Source: Phylloscopus collybita (Eukaryota; Chordata; Aves; Passeriformes; Phylloscopidae). From it: DNA of 64,000 bases. The notes beneath the pieces are model-generated. The model searched no databases. It had not been told where the DNA came from and saw only the letters and a program-made list of their open reading frames with translations. Below are positions 1 through 13,312 of this stretch, in pieces. The position numbers and the translations under genes are program-made. The stretch lies in NCBI GenBank assembly GCA_027886175.1, contig JAJNNQ010000018.1, forward strand, positions 17,651,001 through 17,715,000, written 5' to 3'. How positions within the stretch are numbered: position 1 is the stretch's first letter; each line of letters starts with the position of its first letter.

Positions 1-24
1 TTCCCCTGAGCAGTGTCCGTAGTT

Positions 25-510
25 AGACTTTAATGGATTTGGAAAATGCTGTTCTTACATGTTAGCAGTTCTTCATAGTAATGGCTTGTAATAGTGGACA
101 TTTTTGTGTTTTGCTTTATACTTGCACTTTTAGGAGTGGAATACCTGCACAGAAGCTGAAAATAACTTCTTCCTATTCTTTTGTTAATTTAGTTTTTGGT
201 AACAACAAATTCTAATTTAAGTCCAGAACTCAATAATTAATGCCAAGGAATATGGTGACAATGCCATAAAACTTTATCGGAAGGTTTTTGTGAAACCTGA
301 TTAGGATTTTTTTACTGGGATGAATTGAAATGATGTTATCTTGCTGAACTGAATGCATAGTGAAGCCTAGAGAGGCACTTACATGACTTTATTGCTTATT
401 TAGTGCATATGTTTCATTTTCAAATTTTCATGAACTTTCAGTGCAACAAGATATCATATACAGCCTCCTAGTCTCATGTGATCTCCTTTACTCTTGTGGC
501 TAGATAACTC
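25..510. other. Unannotated intronic sequence
   Basis: AT-rich unique-looking DNA left of the LTR. I see no coding exon, repeat or tandem array. Confidence 0.5.
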
Positions 511-1024
511 TCATGGTTTAATTCCAGCTGGAAACTAAGTACTCCCCAGCTGCTTGGTCACTTCACCCCCAGTGGGGAGGTGAATCAGGTTGAGATAGGA
601 AGAGTTTGATTATTGAAACAAAGTTAAATAAGTATAATAATAATAAAAAGGAGAAAGAGGGGAATAACACCAGAGAGGAACCAATTATGCTCACCACCCA
701 CTGAGAGGTGCCAAGCCTGTTCCTCAGCAATGATTGGCCCCTCCCAGCCAATTCCACCAGTTTATGTACTGAGCATGATGCTCTATGGTATAATATCCCT
801 TTAGCTAGTTTGGGTCCTCTGTCCTGGCCATGCTCCCTCCTGGCTTCTTGAGCACCTGCTCACTGTCAGAGCAGAGGAAACTGAAAAGTCCTTGACTTAG
901 GGCAAGCACTGCACAGCAACAACTAAAGCAATAGTGTGTTATCAACATGATTCTCATACTGAATCCAAAACACAGCACTGTACCAGCTACTGGGAAAAAA
1001 ATTATCTCTGCCAAAACCAGGCCA
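511..1024 (-). mobile_element. Solo LTR of an avian endogenous retrovirus
   Basis: Read on the minus strand, the element starts near 1024 with TGGCCTGGTTTTGGC and runs through a TATA-like box (TACATAAA, about 763-770) in a GC-richer core. It then enters an AT-rich part with TTATTATTATTATAC (630-650) and ends near 511 with a GGTTTAAACC-like terminus (TTAAACCATGA). This order matches a very common bird LTR that I know from memory. It is about 514 bp, which suits a full LTR. No gag, pol or env remnant lies on either side, so it is a solo LTR. No clear target-site duplication is visible, which suggests age or slightly wrong edges. The minus-strand open frame over 805-1110 is incidental. Confidence 0.75.
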
Positions 1025-4000
1025 ATAGTATAAGGCCTTTTAGATGTTACAGAAAATAATATAAATATAAATATAAAAAATCTACAACTGCAGCTTTGAT
1101 AGGGAGTCATGAAGCATTCTTGATAATTTTTAAGTTCATTTAGATTAAGTGAGTTTAAACTTGTGAAAATTCAGGAAGGTCCAACATGATGGCAGATGTC
1201 CAGCTACATCCAGCTGTGATTTACCTTTGGTGACCAGAGGAATATGGGACCTTTGATTTGATTGGTTTGTTTGCTGAGGCTGGTGCTGCCAAACTGTGTT
1301 CCCATATTAATGGTATCATGTATTAGAGAAAATCTTAGGCAAAATTGTTGTATCAATGGAATTTCTGGTTTCTATTACCTTCCTCCTGAGCCCTTTTAAT
1401 GTTTTAATGCTTCTTAGTCCCAGGAAGACATGTTTAAAGTGGAACAAGATCTTTTGAATAAATAGAAGAACTTGGTTGAGATGAAGTTCTGTGCCAAAGA
1501 ATAAAGCTTTCTTCTTTGTGTCAAAAGAGTGATTTGAGACTGACATATCATATAACTGCAATTTATTAAAGATCTTGTGCATTGCCTGCAGATAGTGCCA
1601 TTTGGTGTACTTTTACAGAGGGGTATAGAATAATTTTTTGAGTGCTTGAATATAGTATTGATTTAAGAGGTCAATCTTTATATTATAATTCAGTGCCAAG
1701 TTAAAGGCAAAGTAAAAAGCCCTGTGAAGGGACTGTGTATGTGCTGACATGTAGAAGAAAGACTTAAGAGCAGGTAGCTGGAGCAAATTACAACATGGTA
1801 CCTACGCTGGAGTAAGGAGACACCTTGGCTTTTCATTCTATATGATGATTTTTGATCAATACTATTTTTTCTTGCACTGTATACAATTCTGGTTTTCTAG
1901 GGAAGTAATTCTAATGCATTCACACTTTCTGGCTATCCTGTCTTAATTTTTTAACACATTGTCCAATTTCAGCTGAACCAGAGACAAATAAAAGCTAAAC
2001 ATTCCTAAGTTTCTGTAATTCAGCAATGTGTTTGGTTTTCCAGCTGAGGCAGAAATTCCATCTGAGAAATAGAAGTAAGTTATCTGTTAAGCCTGTATTT
2101 ACTCAATTCTCGCATGTATATAGTTTTTAAACATAGCTAAATCTTCAATCAGTTATGGCATATAATGGCTCTTATTCAGCCAAACAACAAGGAAAAAGAA
2201 AAGGGGGAGAAGCATGAAGAGAACCAGAAATATTGTAAAGTGAGAAGTCACTGAGGAATCAGGTTATTGTGGTAGGTAGATGAAGCAAGGCTGTGGAAGG
2301 CTAGATTCATTATTTCTCCACTCATTAAACATCTTGTTTCTGCTCCTTTAAGTAATTTTTTTTCTAGAAGAGAAAATTGGATTGTTGCTGACAGCATCTG
2401 TTATTGGCAAGGCTAATTCCTTAGGACCTTATTAACCCCTTTCTACCCTGCTATAAACCTGAGTGGCCTTTGAAGAGAATTTATTAAAATATTCCATGAC
2501 TCTGAAAGAATGTCAGAGAACAAAAATGAATAGAGTTATGGGGAGGCGATTGAATTTCTTTCATATTCTGTAATAGTTTATGGTCAAGAATTTTCAGTTT
2601 TTAGTGTTAATATGAATGCTTGAAAGTAGACACCTGTGATGTCTCTATAGGAAGTCTTAACAGTCTTCCAGAGAAGGCTTACTGAAGTTAACCTGTTTGC
2701 TTGCTATTCTATGTATCTTAAAAGAAACATATGGTACCAAAGTCTTATGTTTCCGAATGGATGAAGCAATTGGTTCACCCAAAACATCCTATATTTTAAC
2801 TCCTACATTTGCTCCTGTGCCTTAACTGCATCAGATTTACTCTACTCTCTACCTCCATGACCCTGTCATATTTATGAAATAAGGTCCATCTTGGTATCTC
2901 TACCCTTCCTGCAGGTCTATTTCTGAAGGTTTTTCTCATTCTTGTATTCTTGACTTTGCACCTGTGTCCAAGTTAACAGATACATTTCTTCATACAGAAT
3001 ATTTTGTGCATTATCTTTCTTTTTAATTAAATAGAGATAAAAATCAAAGAAATACCATCAACACTGCGTACATATTATATTGGCTGTTTAGGAATTATTT
3101 TTAAAATTCTATGGGTATTCTTAGGCAAGTTACTCTGAACAAGGTGTGAAAAAATGTGGAAATAACATTTCCAGCAGGATGGAATGGGAAAAATACTGGA
3201 AAAGAATGACACAAACAGGAAGTAGAATATGTTCAAAGAGAAATGAATGTATATCCTAATGCTATGCATGTTGCTTAGCAACAGGCAGTAAAAGTGTGGA
3301 TGAACAAGTGAGTACAAAAAGTAATTAAAGGAAAAAGGCATGTGCATGGCATGATATGGATAATAACCAGAAAGACAAAAAAGATGAGAAAATCAAGGAT
3401 GGAAAAAAACCCAGATTTAAAGAATGTTGAGAGAAATAATTAAACTTTTTTAATTCTTTGTAGACAGATTTTTTTTTCCCTGTAACATTAGCTAGAAAAA
3501 AAAAAATCAGCAGCAACTTCCTCTGTAATATTGCCTCACTATAATATAGCTTACTCTAAGGAAAAATAAATTTGAAAATGTGAATTGACTATAAAAAATG
3601 TAAAACACTCCCACAAAATAATAAATGGAAAATACAATAGAAGTTTTTTTGGCAACATAGAATTATCACAGAGTTTTAATTACTTCAGTTACTTAGGAAA
3701 TGAGCATTTGAAATAATACCATCCTTTTTTAGCAAGAATCCAATTTGCCTGTCCTTGAATTGCTTCTCCAAGAGTATGTCCATGTTTTTTTCTCTAATGC
3801 CTTATTTCCTAAATGCTTAGATAAAATATCCTATAGTACAGCTGTTCACTTAACTGTCTTCAAATATGCTTAAGAATACTTAATAAAAGTCTATCAAATA
3901 TTAGCCTTTTTTCTTCTCTGTAAACATTAGTGGAAGATAGAGTATTTTTTAATCAAAGGTAGAATAAGATACAGTTGTGGAGAGCCTGATCAGTGGAAAC

Positions 4001-4165
4001 TTCATGAAAAAATGCCTGATTATTATATAGTAATTCTCATCAGCACATTGCGAATCTCTTTGTATAAAAGAGAGTGTCATTCTTTCATTTCATAGAAGTA
4101 AAATGTGGTGATCTCATGGTAAAATATCTGTCATCTTTAAAGTGTTCTTTAGATGAAGAAAGTAT
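1025..4165. other. Unannotated intronic sequence
   Basis: AT-rich DNA with only short chance open frames, for example minus-strand frames at 1316-1582 and 3075-3516 rich in Phe, Leu and Ser as expected for A/T-rich DNA. There is no recognisable repeat and no splice-site-bounded coding island. Short homopolymers (T9 at 3470, A10 at 3496) are unremarkable. Confidence 0.5.
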
Positions 4166-4169
4166 TTTC

Positions 4170-4263
4170 TTTTGCTTTGGTCTGGGTTTTTGTTGTTGTT
4201 GTTGTTTTGGGGTTTTTGTTGTTTTTGGTTTGGGGTTTTTTGTTTGCTTTTTGGTTTTTTTTC
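4170..4263 (+). repeat. T/G low-complexity tract
   Basis: The plus strand is almost only T and G, with GTT repeated five times near 4190-4206 and then GGGGTTTTTG-type runs. It forces a Phe/Val/Gly/Cys-rich open frame (4074-4298) that is not a gene. Such tracts are common in bird introns. Confidence 0.75.
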
Positions 4264-5414
4264 CTCTTCATTCTTGTTTGCAGATTTGGAAGCTGTAGGA
4301 ATGTTATGCTTGAAGGATCATAAAAGGTCTTAAAGTTGGGAGCTAGCTTTCAGCTTTCCTGGATATACTGAGAGAATGGCCAAATGTCAGCACTGACATA
4401 GATGAGACAGGGTTGTAGATAATATTTTCTATAGAAAACTTGGTGCAGTTGGAAAACCTGAAGGTTTTCAGATGTAACAGCTTTTATTGAGGTCAGAAAG
4501 CCAAGCCTTTCTTTATCAGTCTTGTGTATAAATTCTTTATCTCAATTTGTGCCAGAATTCATCAGTTGTAAATGGGTATCTAGTTGCTTAGGCTGCAATA
4601 CCAAACCGTAGCCATTTCACACTCATATTGTTGCTAGAGAAAATAGCAAGCAGAAAATGGTTCTACCATTTCTACTGATAGTAATGCCTATCTAGTTTGG
4701 ATTTGACTTCTGATCTTGACTGTTCAAACTTTCTTTAATTTTTTTACAAATATATATTCTGATTGGAGGCCTGTACATAGATAAATCAGTTATGTGCTCT
4801 TGACTGAGATCCATTGATTTTAACAGCTGCACTGGGACTTCAGCATACGCTGAATCAAGAATCAGTTGGTTAACAAATGCTGCTCTGAACTTTAAGAAAC
4901 ATTGAGAAACACAGGCAAGACTCCATTTTCACAGGTATAAAGTACCCAGACCTTTGGCTTAGGCTTAAGGTAAAAATTCTGTAAAGTATTAGTTCTTATA
5001 GAGTTGACAAGAGGAATTTAGACTGAAAGCAATTCCAAATCCTCACATCCTCTTTCATTTGCCTTCCTTGATAATACATTTTAATAGTAAAAATCTCTCC
5101 AAATGTAACAAATTTCCTGTTGTAGAAACAGTAGTTCTAACCTGAGAAGAGATTCCTTAAAAATATGTTTGTTAAATCAGACATAGCCATGTGCTTTGCT
5201 TGGAAGGAATATTCAATCTTGTGATAATTGCAGCTTATAAAAGTCCTTACCAAAGACAGAATAACTAGAACTGTGGTGCTTCTGTGTCCATTCTGGGCCC
5301 CATGTGATGGCTAATTTTTCTGCTGTTGAATAGGAAAGTAGGCAGTGAAGTTTTGGGTTTTGAATGGGAATCCAATTTTCTATTACTCCCAGAGGGTATT
5401 TCAGTATAATATTA
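4264..5414. other. Unannotated intronic sequence
   Basis: No coding exon, tandem repeat or recognisable transposable element seen. Confidence 0.45.
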
Positions 5415-5850
5415 TCTTAAAGAGCTCTACCAGAGTACACCAGGTTGGAAGGGACCTCAAGGATCACCTGGGCCAACCTTTATTGGCAAAAGCATAGTCT
5501 AGGTAGCATGTTCCAATATCCTTTCTATCTGTATCTTTTAAGTGTCCATCACTGGGGAATCTAATTAACTTCTAATTAACTTCCTTGGGAAGCTAATTCC
5601 AAGGGCTGATTTCATTGTGCAAAAAATTCTTTTTGTGACCAATTGGAATCTCCTTAGAAGTAACTTGTACCCATTACCCCTCATCTTTTCTATGTAATTC
5701 ATTGTAAAAGGAGAGTCTCCATCTTGTTTGCAGCCATCTTTTGTCCACTGGAACATGATAATAAAGTCTCGTCTAAGCCTTCTTTTCTCAAGCCTGAACA
5801 AACCCGGTTATCTCAACCTTTCCTCATGTGGCCCGCAGTTCCAGTAGCAG
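5415..5850 (-). mobile_element. CR1 LINE fragment, 3' part, minus strand
   Basis: The left edge carries the reverse complement of the CR1 3' signature (AGGTTGGAAGGGACC, 5442-5456). Reading leftward on the minus strand, a degraded reverse-transcriptase C-terminus is visible in the 78-residue open frame at 5565-5801. It begins F-R-L-E-K-R-R-L-R-R-D and continues through G-N-G-Y-K-L and a K-R-I-F-x-T-M-K block, as in CR1 ORF2. The copy is 5'-truncated at about 5850, as is usual for CR1. An 11-bp tandem duplication (CTAATTAACTT, about 5560-5581) lies inside it. Confidence 0.85.
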
Positions 5851-7777
5851 AAGGCAAGTAATTCATTCATTTTGCTTTTAGAAACACTTGTCATTGGTCA
5901 GATTAATTTAGTAATCTCTGTGATAACCCTCAGACAGTCTATACGGGTGTGTGTAGCGGTGTACCTAGCTGCTAAGCACATCCATAGGCATGGCTCACCA
6001 TTCTCAGAGAATGTCTTCAGGATATTCCTCAGACCCTTTTTGCAGGCTCATAGGATGATGTAGACATATAGCCAAGACCTCTCCTGGCAGCAGCACTGTA
6101 AATGATGCTAATGAGACAGTCCAGTGAGATGCAAATGTATCATTTCTAGATCTGGGTCAAAACCAACCTCTGTTTTAAATTCAAGGTCACATACCAACAA
6201 TGAAGCATAAGTGCCCTTGAGAGTTCTCTTCTCATGTAGCTCAAAAGGAATGACATTTAATTATAGTTTTAATAATGCTCTTTGGTTAACAAGTTTCTGA
6301 AGTGTCTGGTATTCATCTTTGGCTCAAAACTGAGCTTTCTGGACCATTATAAAGTACCACTAGTATTTTTTACAAGTTACAGGAAAGACCATGCTTTTTA
6401 TAGCTACCATTTAGAGGCAATAGGAACTATGACAGTATATCCAGGTTCTTTACATTGTTATATTCTCAAATGGAATTATACCAGAACAGAGGGAAATGAG
6501 AAGGAAAATAAATATGAAGTTTAATTCTCATTTGACAGATCAAAAGCTGAGTCACAAAAATGGGACATGCATAAAATAACACATAAAATCTGTAGGTGAA
6601 ACATAAAGTGAACACAGAGTTTATGAGTGTTGGCAGATATAGGGACCCCAAAGTCATTCTCTTTTTCTTGGACAGATCTTTTTCTCCCCCTGTTTAACCA
6701 ACCCTTACAACATCCATTTTCAAAGACATTCAGTATCACGGTTCTGTTACTCAGCGTGCATGGGTCTATGTCCTTTAACGAAAGGAAACAAATTCAGAGC
6801 TACTGCGTGGTTCCTGCCATCTTTTTGAAATAATTACATGGGGGTTTGTATTTTGCCTCAGGTTCTCTGTGTGCCTCACCTTCATTAACTCTACTCAGAA
6901 GGCAAAGTAAAGTGCAAACTGAAATTACTGCACCATAGCTGCTAAAATTAGGCAGTTTGCAGTTTTGTCATTGGAGACCTGGTACTAACCTGCAGTTAGT
7001 CTTGCTACACAGTTATATAAAAGTGGGCACGGAAAAAACCTGGAAACACTGAAGACCAGCAGAAAAGAAAATAATTACCCATTTTTTATGCTAACATTGA
7101 AGAAGAAGTAGAGCTAAAGCCAGCTGCCTTCTCCTTCCATCTTCTTCTCTCTACTGCAATTAGTAATAAAACACAGTTCTCTCCAGAGAGTCCTGAGTCT
7201 TAAAACGTGTGTTGGCAGGGTTATAGGTGATATGGTAATTATTTAAAGATGAATCAATTATGGACACTGAAGCTGTAGGCAACATGTTACTTTGACTCAT
7301 ATTTCAGAATTTTCCCAATTTTCATTACAACAATTGGTCATATAATGCCCATGATATGAGTAGATTCCAGAGTTTTTTAACAAGAAGTGAAACTGTGATA
7401 ACTTGATCTTTGAGCTCTAGAGGTTGAAAATGTAACCTTTTTGTAGAGCTCATTAAAATGAACATGATAGATATGTGCAACCATATAAGAAGTTCAGAAG
7501 ACTCTGTCAGTAAAAAGAGTTTCTTTAACTAGAATCCCCTACCTGCCCTATGTGTGTATTTTTTCATGATTACCTGACAGTACTAATTATCTTATCCACA
7601 TCCTCTCTTTCATAAAGATACATAATCAGTAGCAGGAGTTCTGCAAGATACTTAAGAAAAATACGGAGCCCGAAGCAGTTTCTTTTACATGTACTGGGTA
7701 TGGCTGCAGATCTTAAGTTTAATATGTGAAAATTCTTGTCCACATAAACCCATTAATATATGGTATTTATGCTATTT

Positions 7778-7779
<2 letters not shown>
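5851..7779. other. Unannotated intronic sequence
   Basis: AT-rich unique-looking DNA. Several 60-80 codon frames overlap on both strands between 6282 and 6833, but none has a recognisable domain or consistent splice signals. No repeat family recognised. Confidence 0.45.

Positions 7780-7830
<51 letters not shown>
7780..7830. repeat. Poly(T) tract, 51 bases
   Basis: An uninterrupted run of 51 T, followed by CTGTAAAATAAAATTTTCTGTAAAAT, which repeats CTGTAAAAT 17 bases apart. On the minus strand it is a poly(A) tract and could be the tail of a retroposed sequence lying to its right, but no source sequence was recognised. The exact length is likely polymorphic or sequencing-sensitive. Confidence 0.9.
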
Positions 7831-8114
7831 CTGTAAAATAAAATTTTCTGTAAAATGAGTACTGGGAATGTTAAGGTGACCCAGAAGCATTACAATTGAA
7901 TTTTTTAAGTGGTTAAAACTGCAGAACTTTTATGGACTCTGCTGATCCTGATAACAGCTTGAAATTCTGTGCTCCAGTTTTGAAAATTAAAAACATAATG
8001 TTACTGAAGGTCAGAAGAAGGTGTTTCAAAATCATGTTCCTAGTATACCTTCCATAGACACTAGTAATATATAAAAACTTATTGGATGATAGTTTAAATT
8101 GAGTAATATTTTAT

Positions 8115-8740
8115 CATAGGAATCACAAAATTATTAGGATTGGAAGGGATCTCTGGAGATCTAATCCAACCAAGGCACTGTCACCTAGAGCAGGAGCTCA
8201 TCCGAGTGAGCTCTGAATGTCTCCAGAGAGGAGGACTCCATGGCCTCCTGGGCAGCTATTCCAGTGCTCTTCCACCCTCAATGGAAGCAAGTTTTTCCTT
8301 GTCTTGGGGTGGAACTTCTTGTGTTTTAGTTTATGGCCATTGCTCCTTGTCCTGTCACTGGGCACCACTGAAAAGAGTCTGGCACCAATCTCTTGGCACC
8401 ACCTTTGAGACATTATATGCATGAGATTCTCTTTCTGTCTTACCCATACTAAGCAGGCCCAGCTCCCTGTGTCTCTTCTCATTAGAGAGATGCTCCAGAC
8501 CCCTCACCACTGTGGCCCCTGCTGGACCCTCTCCAGTAGCTCCTTGTCTTTGCTGTACTGAGGAGCTCAGAACTGGACACAGCACTGCAGATGTGGCCTC
8601 ACTAGGGCTGAGTAGAAGGGTAGGATCAGCTCCCTTCACCTGCTGGCCACGCTCTTCCCCACGCAACCCAGGATATCAATGGCCTTCCTGGCTGCAAGGG
8701 CACTGCTGGCTCATGGTCAACTTGTGTCATACAAATCAAG
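8115..8740 (-). mobile_element. CR1 LINE fragment, 3' part, minus strand
   Basis: The reverse-complement 3' signature is present (GGATTGGAAGGGATCTCTGG from 8138). Characteristic antisense CR1 text follows, such as the blocks around CACCTAGAGCAGGAGCTCA (8180s), TGCTCCAGACCCCTCA (8490s) and CTCAGAACTGGACACAGCACTGC (8566-8588). On the minus strand it encodes a frameshifted reverse-transcriptase C-terminus and 3' UTR, split over frames at 8198-8482 and 8355-8666. It is an inactive 5'-truncated copy. Confidence 0.88.
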
Positions 8741-11700
8741 GAAAAATAATTCACAGCTCTTGTTTCTTTGTAATCAAATTAAATATTCAAAAGTAATTCA
8801 AAAATAATCTCTAATTATCCACGTCAAGGCATCTCTGTCTCTTAGATACTCAAGATTTTGTATGAGCATACAGAGATGCCATAAATTTATGGCCATGCAG
8901 AGAGACCATATCTAAAATCAGATGAAATTATGTTTTATTTAACTGAGTTATTTACTGTACGTAGATTTCCAATGTGTCCTGTTCTACACAGCCTGTTTCT
9001 TGTGCTTCAGGCCTAGGCTGGTGGAGCCCATTGTCAAAGTAAGAAAATAATTCTTTTTTGTGCTGATTTTATCACTTGATTCCTGTGCATTCCTGGCCTT
9101 TACCCACGAGTTTCTTTGCTAGTGAGACTGCACATAGAGCTATTTTAAGTGGTAGGGTTTTGGCAGAGGCATTAACTTGAAAGAAACTAGATTAACACTC
9201 TAACTGGGTAATAACTGGTTAAATGGTTTTAAGACTTTTAAAGAATATAGGTAAGATCTGGTAAATTGAAGGTGGAGTCCTCTGTCCAATTATAAATCTC
9301 TTTGAACAGAGCCCAGTTCGTCCAAATATACAGTTGTTCAAAGTACTTACTAGTATGAAGAGTAAGAAAAAAAGGCAGAAATTCCCTACTTTGTTGCATT
9401 TTTTAAGTTTCTTTGATCGAAATTGTGTTATACACAGCAGTTTCAGAATTTTTTGCTTTTGGAGCAGATTCTATTTTAATATGAACACACAAAAATTGTT
9501 ACACGTGAATAAATGTGCATGGACAATTCCATCACAATCATTAATTCCTATTGTATTTGTGCACAGGATTTCATCCAAAGACATGGAATGGAGTCACTTC
9601 TGTTCTCAGTAACCTCTCTTTAGATAAGCTTTCTATGACAGTTTCTAATGTTTTCAAGGTCAGCTGACAAGAATGTCTTTCATGCTGGAAATCATGATTA
9701 GTGGAGGCAAAATGAGTATGTTCCCAACAGGATCTCTTATGTGTTTTTTTGGACTTCCTTTCACCAGAAATGAAAATGATGTTCCAATTAGGTACTTCCT
9801 TTTGGTGCAAATCCCACTTAGATATTTCATTATGTAAGTCTAGATTCATAAAAGGACCCTACGTATTTCTACTATGTAGTTACAATTATTTGGTCTAGTC
9901 AATGCAACCTTTTACTCTCTTCCTGTTCTTCTATTTAATTTTAATTACTTAGTCCAATAGATCTTGAGATTTGACAGGTTTTTTTTTCCTTAAAATTTAA
10001 TCCCAGCTGTTGTTTTATCTTCTTATTGAGTGGTCTGTTGAAAGTTCCAAACAGCCAAGAATATATACCTTCAAAATTTGATTTGCCTGTCCTCCTGTTC
10101 AAAGGCAAGAGGCTCCTCACCACACTCACCATAGCCCATTTATAAAAATATATCCATAAAACAGGCCTATTTAGCTATTGCCACATTCTGTTTCTTCCTT
10201 GATTGGACATTTCTCTAAGCACCTGAATTTGTAAAAGACAAACAATGGATTTATATACTATAATGCCTAGAAGAGTCTATTTAAATGCTTTTCCCAAAAA
10301 CCTGTCTCATCAGTGGTTAAAAAGAAGAAGCATGCAGTTGCCCAGCATTCCTAAAATCCTTATTGAAAATATCACTTTGCTAAGATTGTTGTTTACTATA
10401 AAATCAGTGAACTCATGTTTCTGGTGAAGCACAGATATTTAAATATAGAAAGACTGGTACATGGTTTATATAGATATTCAACAGTTTGATTCTCTTCCTG
10501 AAGAAGCTGTGAATATTAATATCCCCAGAATTCACATAAACAGATACAGGAGTTCTGACTCTTATCTCTACATGTGTAATCTTGGTTATGTTTTTTGTTA
10601 TTTCAAATGTGTTTGTGAAAGTTGTGTTGAAGTGTTCATTTAATTTGTACAGATGTAACTCTGAAAAACAAATCTGGAGTTCAGTTTTTGATACATTAAC
10701 TTGAAATTATATATGTTAACAAATCTTATGAAGATTGGAACATGTAATTCATTGCCAGTAGCTCACTGCTTTTCTTCTTCTTGAAACTTTTTTTTACATA
10801 TTCTGTTACACACATGAAATATATTTTTCAGAGTGTGTGATTCTTGCAACATCCTGCTTTCCATGCCTTCCTCATATTTACATCAAAAGTTTTCCCTGGC
10901 TTGGGTGTAGCAGCCATTTATGACTAGGTTGGGGGATTTTTTTCACTTAGTTGAAAACGCCAGCAACCTGTTTCCCCTGGAAAACATATTTAGTGAAATT
11001 ACAGTCTTGTTTGCCATATGGTGCATCATACAGATGGATGATTATTATGCAAATCTTTTGATTAGTGAGTTTCTGCCATTCTAGGAATCATTTGCTTTAT
11101 GTATGTTGGCTTTGTACACAATTAGTTCCATTCTTAGGATGATCTGGGACTGTGCCAAATCTTTGATACAGTTTTTTACAACTTTATACTTTTTTGTATT
11201 TATGGTTTGTTCTATTTTCTTTGTTCATCAGGCAAAAGAAGAAACTTTTACTTCAATCTACCATATGAGAGGATATAATGCAAGAAACATTATGCCACGC
11301 TGAATGAAATCAGTAGCAACATTTGCATCTTTCTATCATAGACTCTGCCTCCTATAGGCATGTGAGACTGGTGAGGGGAGTAGTCAAATAAAATATTTCA
11401 TTTTTTTACAACCAGAATCTAATCTGATGATTCCTACTAGCTTTTCTCCAGTAAGCAAGTTTTGTAGTTGAGCTCGGGACAGTTTGATATATAGTGCTAA
11501 GAGTCTGGGGTTTTTTCATTTCTATACAGTTCACAAAGATTCTGGGTAGGAATTGTATCTTCAGTTCTTCATCTACGACCATGGAATTGTATGTGAAAAG
11601 AAAATGTTACTTTTTGTAGCTAGGCCTGCTGCTAAACCTACTGTTAAATTTAGATTTCTTAGTTATAAGGGGCTAAGGTCTGTGAGGGATAGGATGCATT

Positions 11701-13183
11701 CAGTATATGTTTAAGTAAGTCCCTTACTAACTTAATCTACTCTGTACTGGAATTTGTTATAGCCCATGGAAAAATCAGGTTTTTCCACTGTCTCAGGCAG
11801 GTATAATATTAACAAAAATTTAAAAGCATTCCTAAATTATATAGTTGATTTGCATGGACAGGAGTATCCAATTTCTTATTTCTTGTGAGAAGTAAAAATT
11901 AGCCCTTAGTAGAGCTGAGACCCAGAGGGGTATGAGTGGTCATCTGGGCTCTCCTATGGAATGGTAAACTGCTCATCACAGAATGTGTTCCAGGGGTGGA
12001 TTTTTGTAAATTAGGCTAATCCTTTATCTTTGTCACAAAACTTTCTCACGAGTGAGTCTCCTAAACTGAAATTTAGGTTTTTAAATGTTTTATTCCTTGC
12101 AATATATTCATGTTGTGGAAACATTTCAGACATAAACAGTATAAAATGATACTGTTGTAACTTAACAATATAAAATGTAAAGTGATATTCCTTAACTATA
12201 TAATTCAAGGTTATAGTGAAGGAGATGGTTTCCGAGAGTAAACCAGTATTTTATGATCAAAGCCATTGCCTTTCATCCATTTATCTAAATCAGATCATTA
12301 AAACATTTAATGAATATATAAATACCTATACCATGGAAAGCAGCTCTTATTTCTTCAAAGCTTGCTGAAAATAAAGCAATTCTATCTAAGATAAAAACCA
12401 AAATTGACTAGCTGTAAAGCCAAACTGTGTAATTTACTTCATCAGAGACACTGTTGGTTGGAAATTTCAGGGCCTAGATGGTTAGAGTAAGCCATTTTAC
12501 TTTTAATCTCATTGATCTATGAATAATCTGTCTTTAGCTAGTTGAATTTTAGATTTTTTTTAAACCACTGCAAGGTAAAAGAATAATTCCACTGTTGTCA
12601 GACAGGGAATCATTTGAATCACTATGTTTCTGCATTTTGAAAAAATGGGTGTAGGCCATTATACTTATGTGAAATAATACTCAATTCACTTCTGAAAATG
12701 TGTTTAACTACCTGGTAATATAAATAATGGAAGTGTTCCAGAAATAGGTTCTATTTTGAGAGACTATAAAACCTTCTTTGGACCCTCTTTTTCAGTCTTA
12801 TTTTGTGCATCAAAAATTGTGTCACTTAAATCTGAATATTTATCACTTCTCTCTCTCGAATTTTTCACTGCCTCAAAAGGAGGTATTTGCTTTAATAAGG
12901 ACTTCTAAATATCCTATCCAAACAGTAAGCATATAGAGCAACAACTATATATAAATAAACCAGATCTCTTTCTAAAAGGTTCAATATCAAAACACTTACA
13001 ATTCACAGAATTTCTTCAGTAGGGAAGTACACAGGCTGGATGACTTTCTCAACTGAGGAATGTCTCAGTTTCTTCTCTGAAGCTTTTAGATCACGATTTC
13101 TTATCCCTTCTGGTTGCAAATCTCAGTTCTGCTGTCAGTTTCTCTTGAATCCTCTTGACAGTTCTAGCAGTGAGTGTTGTGAC
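8741..13183. other. Unannotated intronic sequence
   Basis: A long AT-rich stretch without a recognised repeat or exon. Open frames (for example 9334-9612 +, 9571-9849 -, 12011-12208 -) have no family features. Confidence 0.45.
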
Positions 13184-13312
13184 AGGAAGGAAGGGAGGAA
13201 GGGAGGAAGGGAGGAAGGGAGGAAGGGAGGAAGGAAGGAAGGAAGGAAGGAAGGAAGGAAGGAAGGAAGGAAGGAAGGAAGGAAGGAAGGAAGGAAGGAA
13301 GGAAGGAAGGAA
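13184..13312 (+). repeat. (GGAAGGGA)n to (GGAA)n microsatellite
   Basis: The array begins as about four or five copies of an 8-base unit GGAAGGGA and passes into roughly 21 pure GGAA units (A/G strand on +). It forces Lys/Glu/Gly/Arg-rich open frames on the plus strand (13040-13376) and a Phe/Leu/Pro/Ser-rich frame on the minus strand (13091-13537). These are artefacts of a stop-free repeat, not genes. Confidence 0.95.

Noticed and set aside
805..1110. 101-codon minus-strand frame rich in Phe, Ile and Leu, possibly a membrane protein
   Set aside because: It lies in and beside the LTR and is explained by it. No retroviral protein is encoded.
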